From Candidatus Methylomirabilota bacterium (GTDB taxonomy: Bacteria > Methylomirabilota > Methylomirabilia > Methylomirabilales > Methylomirabilaceae), in the NCBI GenBank assembly GCA_028869615.1, contig JAGWRQ010000007.1:1-22221 (forward strand): a stretch of 22,221 bases of DNA, written 5' to 3'. Numbering within the stretch: the stretch's first letter is position 1; the number at the start of each line of letters is the position of its first letter. The notes under the pieces were generated by a model, which saw nothing but the letters and a program-made list of their open reading frames with translations, searched no databases and was not told the origin of the DNA. The position numbers and the translations under genes are program-made. Of the stretch, positions 22,066 to 22,221 are shown in pieces.

Positions 22066-22221
22066 ATGAAGATCGTCGTGCACGAATCTATCACGGCCGG
22101 CGGGTTGGGTGAAAGCTCGATCCCACCGACGCTGCTGGCAGAAGGGCGAATGATGCTTGAGGCGCTGCTCGCCGATCTGCTTGACCTTCAGGAGCACCGG
22201 CTTACAGTACAGGTCGATCGG
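22066..22221 (+). CDS. N-terminus of an ATP-grasp protein (MfnD/COG1821-like), truncated by the window
   Basis: Only the first 52 codons are in the window, with no stop. The peptide reads MKIVVHESITAGGLGESSIP, then LLAEGRMMLEALLADLL. This fits the N-terminal layout (hydrophobic strand, Glu, Gly-rich turn, EGRxML helix) of ATP-grasp proteins related to archaeal tyramine-glutamate ligase MfnD and to uncharacterised ATP-grasp genes in bacterial H4MPT clusters. The catalytic ATP-grasp core is beyond the edge, so the call rests on this N-terminus and on the HisA-like and PTPS neighbours. No ribosome site is visible, because the heptamer hairpin runs up to the ATG. Confidence 0.6.
   Translation, partial: MKIVVHESITAGGLGESSIPPTLLAEGRMMLEALLADLLDLQEHRLTVQVDR

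Overview
The window is a GC-rich bacterial chromosome segment with no mobile element, tRNA, rRNA or CRISPR array that I can see. It carries a Calvin-cycle gene block (phosphoribulokinase, GAPDH, transketolase, class II fructose bisphosphatase). Beside it are genes of a type often found with archaeal-style C1 cofactor synthesis: a pyruvoyl-tetrahydropterin synthase homologue, a HisA-like protein, and the start of an ATP-grasp protein resembling tyramine-glutamate ligase. This combination and the general gene style suggest an autotrophic, C1-oxidising bacterium such as the NC10 phylum (Candidatus Methylomirabilis). That assignment is inference; there is no 16S, methane monooxygenase or methanol dehydrogenase gene here.

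Layout. (1) 9-914, minus strand: galU, preceded by a strong sigma70-type promoter about 275 bp upstream and a leader that holds a doubtful 82-codon ORF. (2) 1375-7028, plus strand: an envelope operon of a lipoprotein, MlaE-type permease, MlaF-type ATPase and MlaD-type MCE protein, then a GH57/DUF3536 glycoside hydrolase whose start overlaps the mlaD stop (ATGA). (3) 7090-9611, plus strand: a CNNM/CBS/CorC membrane protein, a small LapA-like membrane protein, and a His/Met-rich exported protein with a C-terminal anchor. (4) 9769-14401, plus strand: glyQ, glyS, an orotate-phosphoribosyltransferase-like gene, and a PagL-like outer-membrane protein. (5) 14405-14776, minus strand: a pterin-4a-carbinolamine dehydratase, convergent with the PagL-like gene. 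(6) 14777-15176: 400 bp with a dispersed palindromic repeat and two terminator-like hairpins. (7) 15177-20435, minus strand: the operon prk-gap-tkt-glpX, read from high to low coordinates. (8) 20732-22221: the PTPS homologue (plus), a convergent HisA-like gene (minus) and a divergent, truncated ATP-grasp gene (plus).

The Calvin genes cover ribulose-5-phosphate phosphorylation, triose-phosphate reduction, carbon rearrangement and bisphosphate hydrolysis; Rubisco and aldolase must lie elsewhere. Two active-site positions in this operon look unusual: the Walker-B-type Glu of PRK is Gly, and the Thr of the GlpX DP-[ID]-GT motif is Val. Intergenic junctions repeatedly contain degenerate arrays with seven-base periodicity, a different heptamer at each site, often folding into hairpins. 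These arrays and the substitutions are the most unusual signals I found. I did not find a clearly novel multi-gene system.
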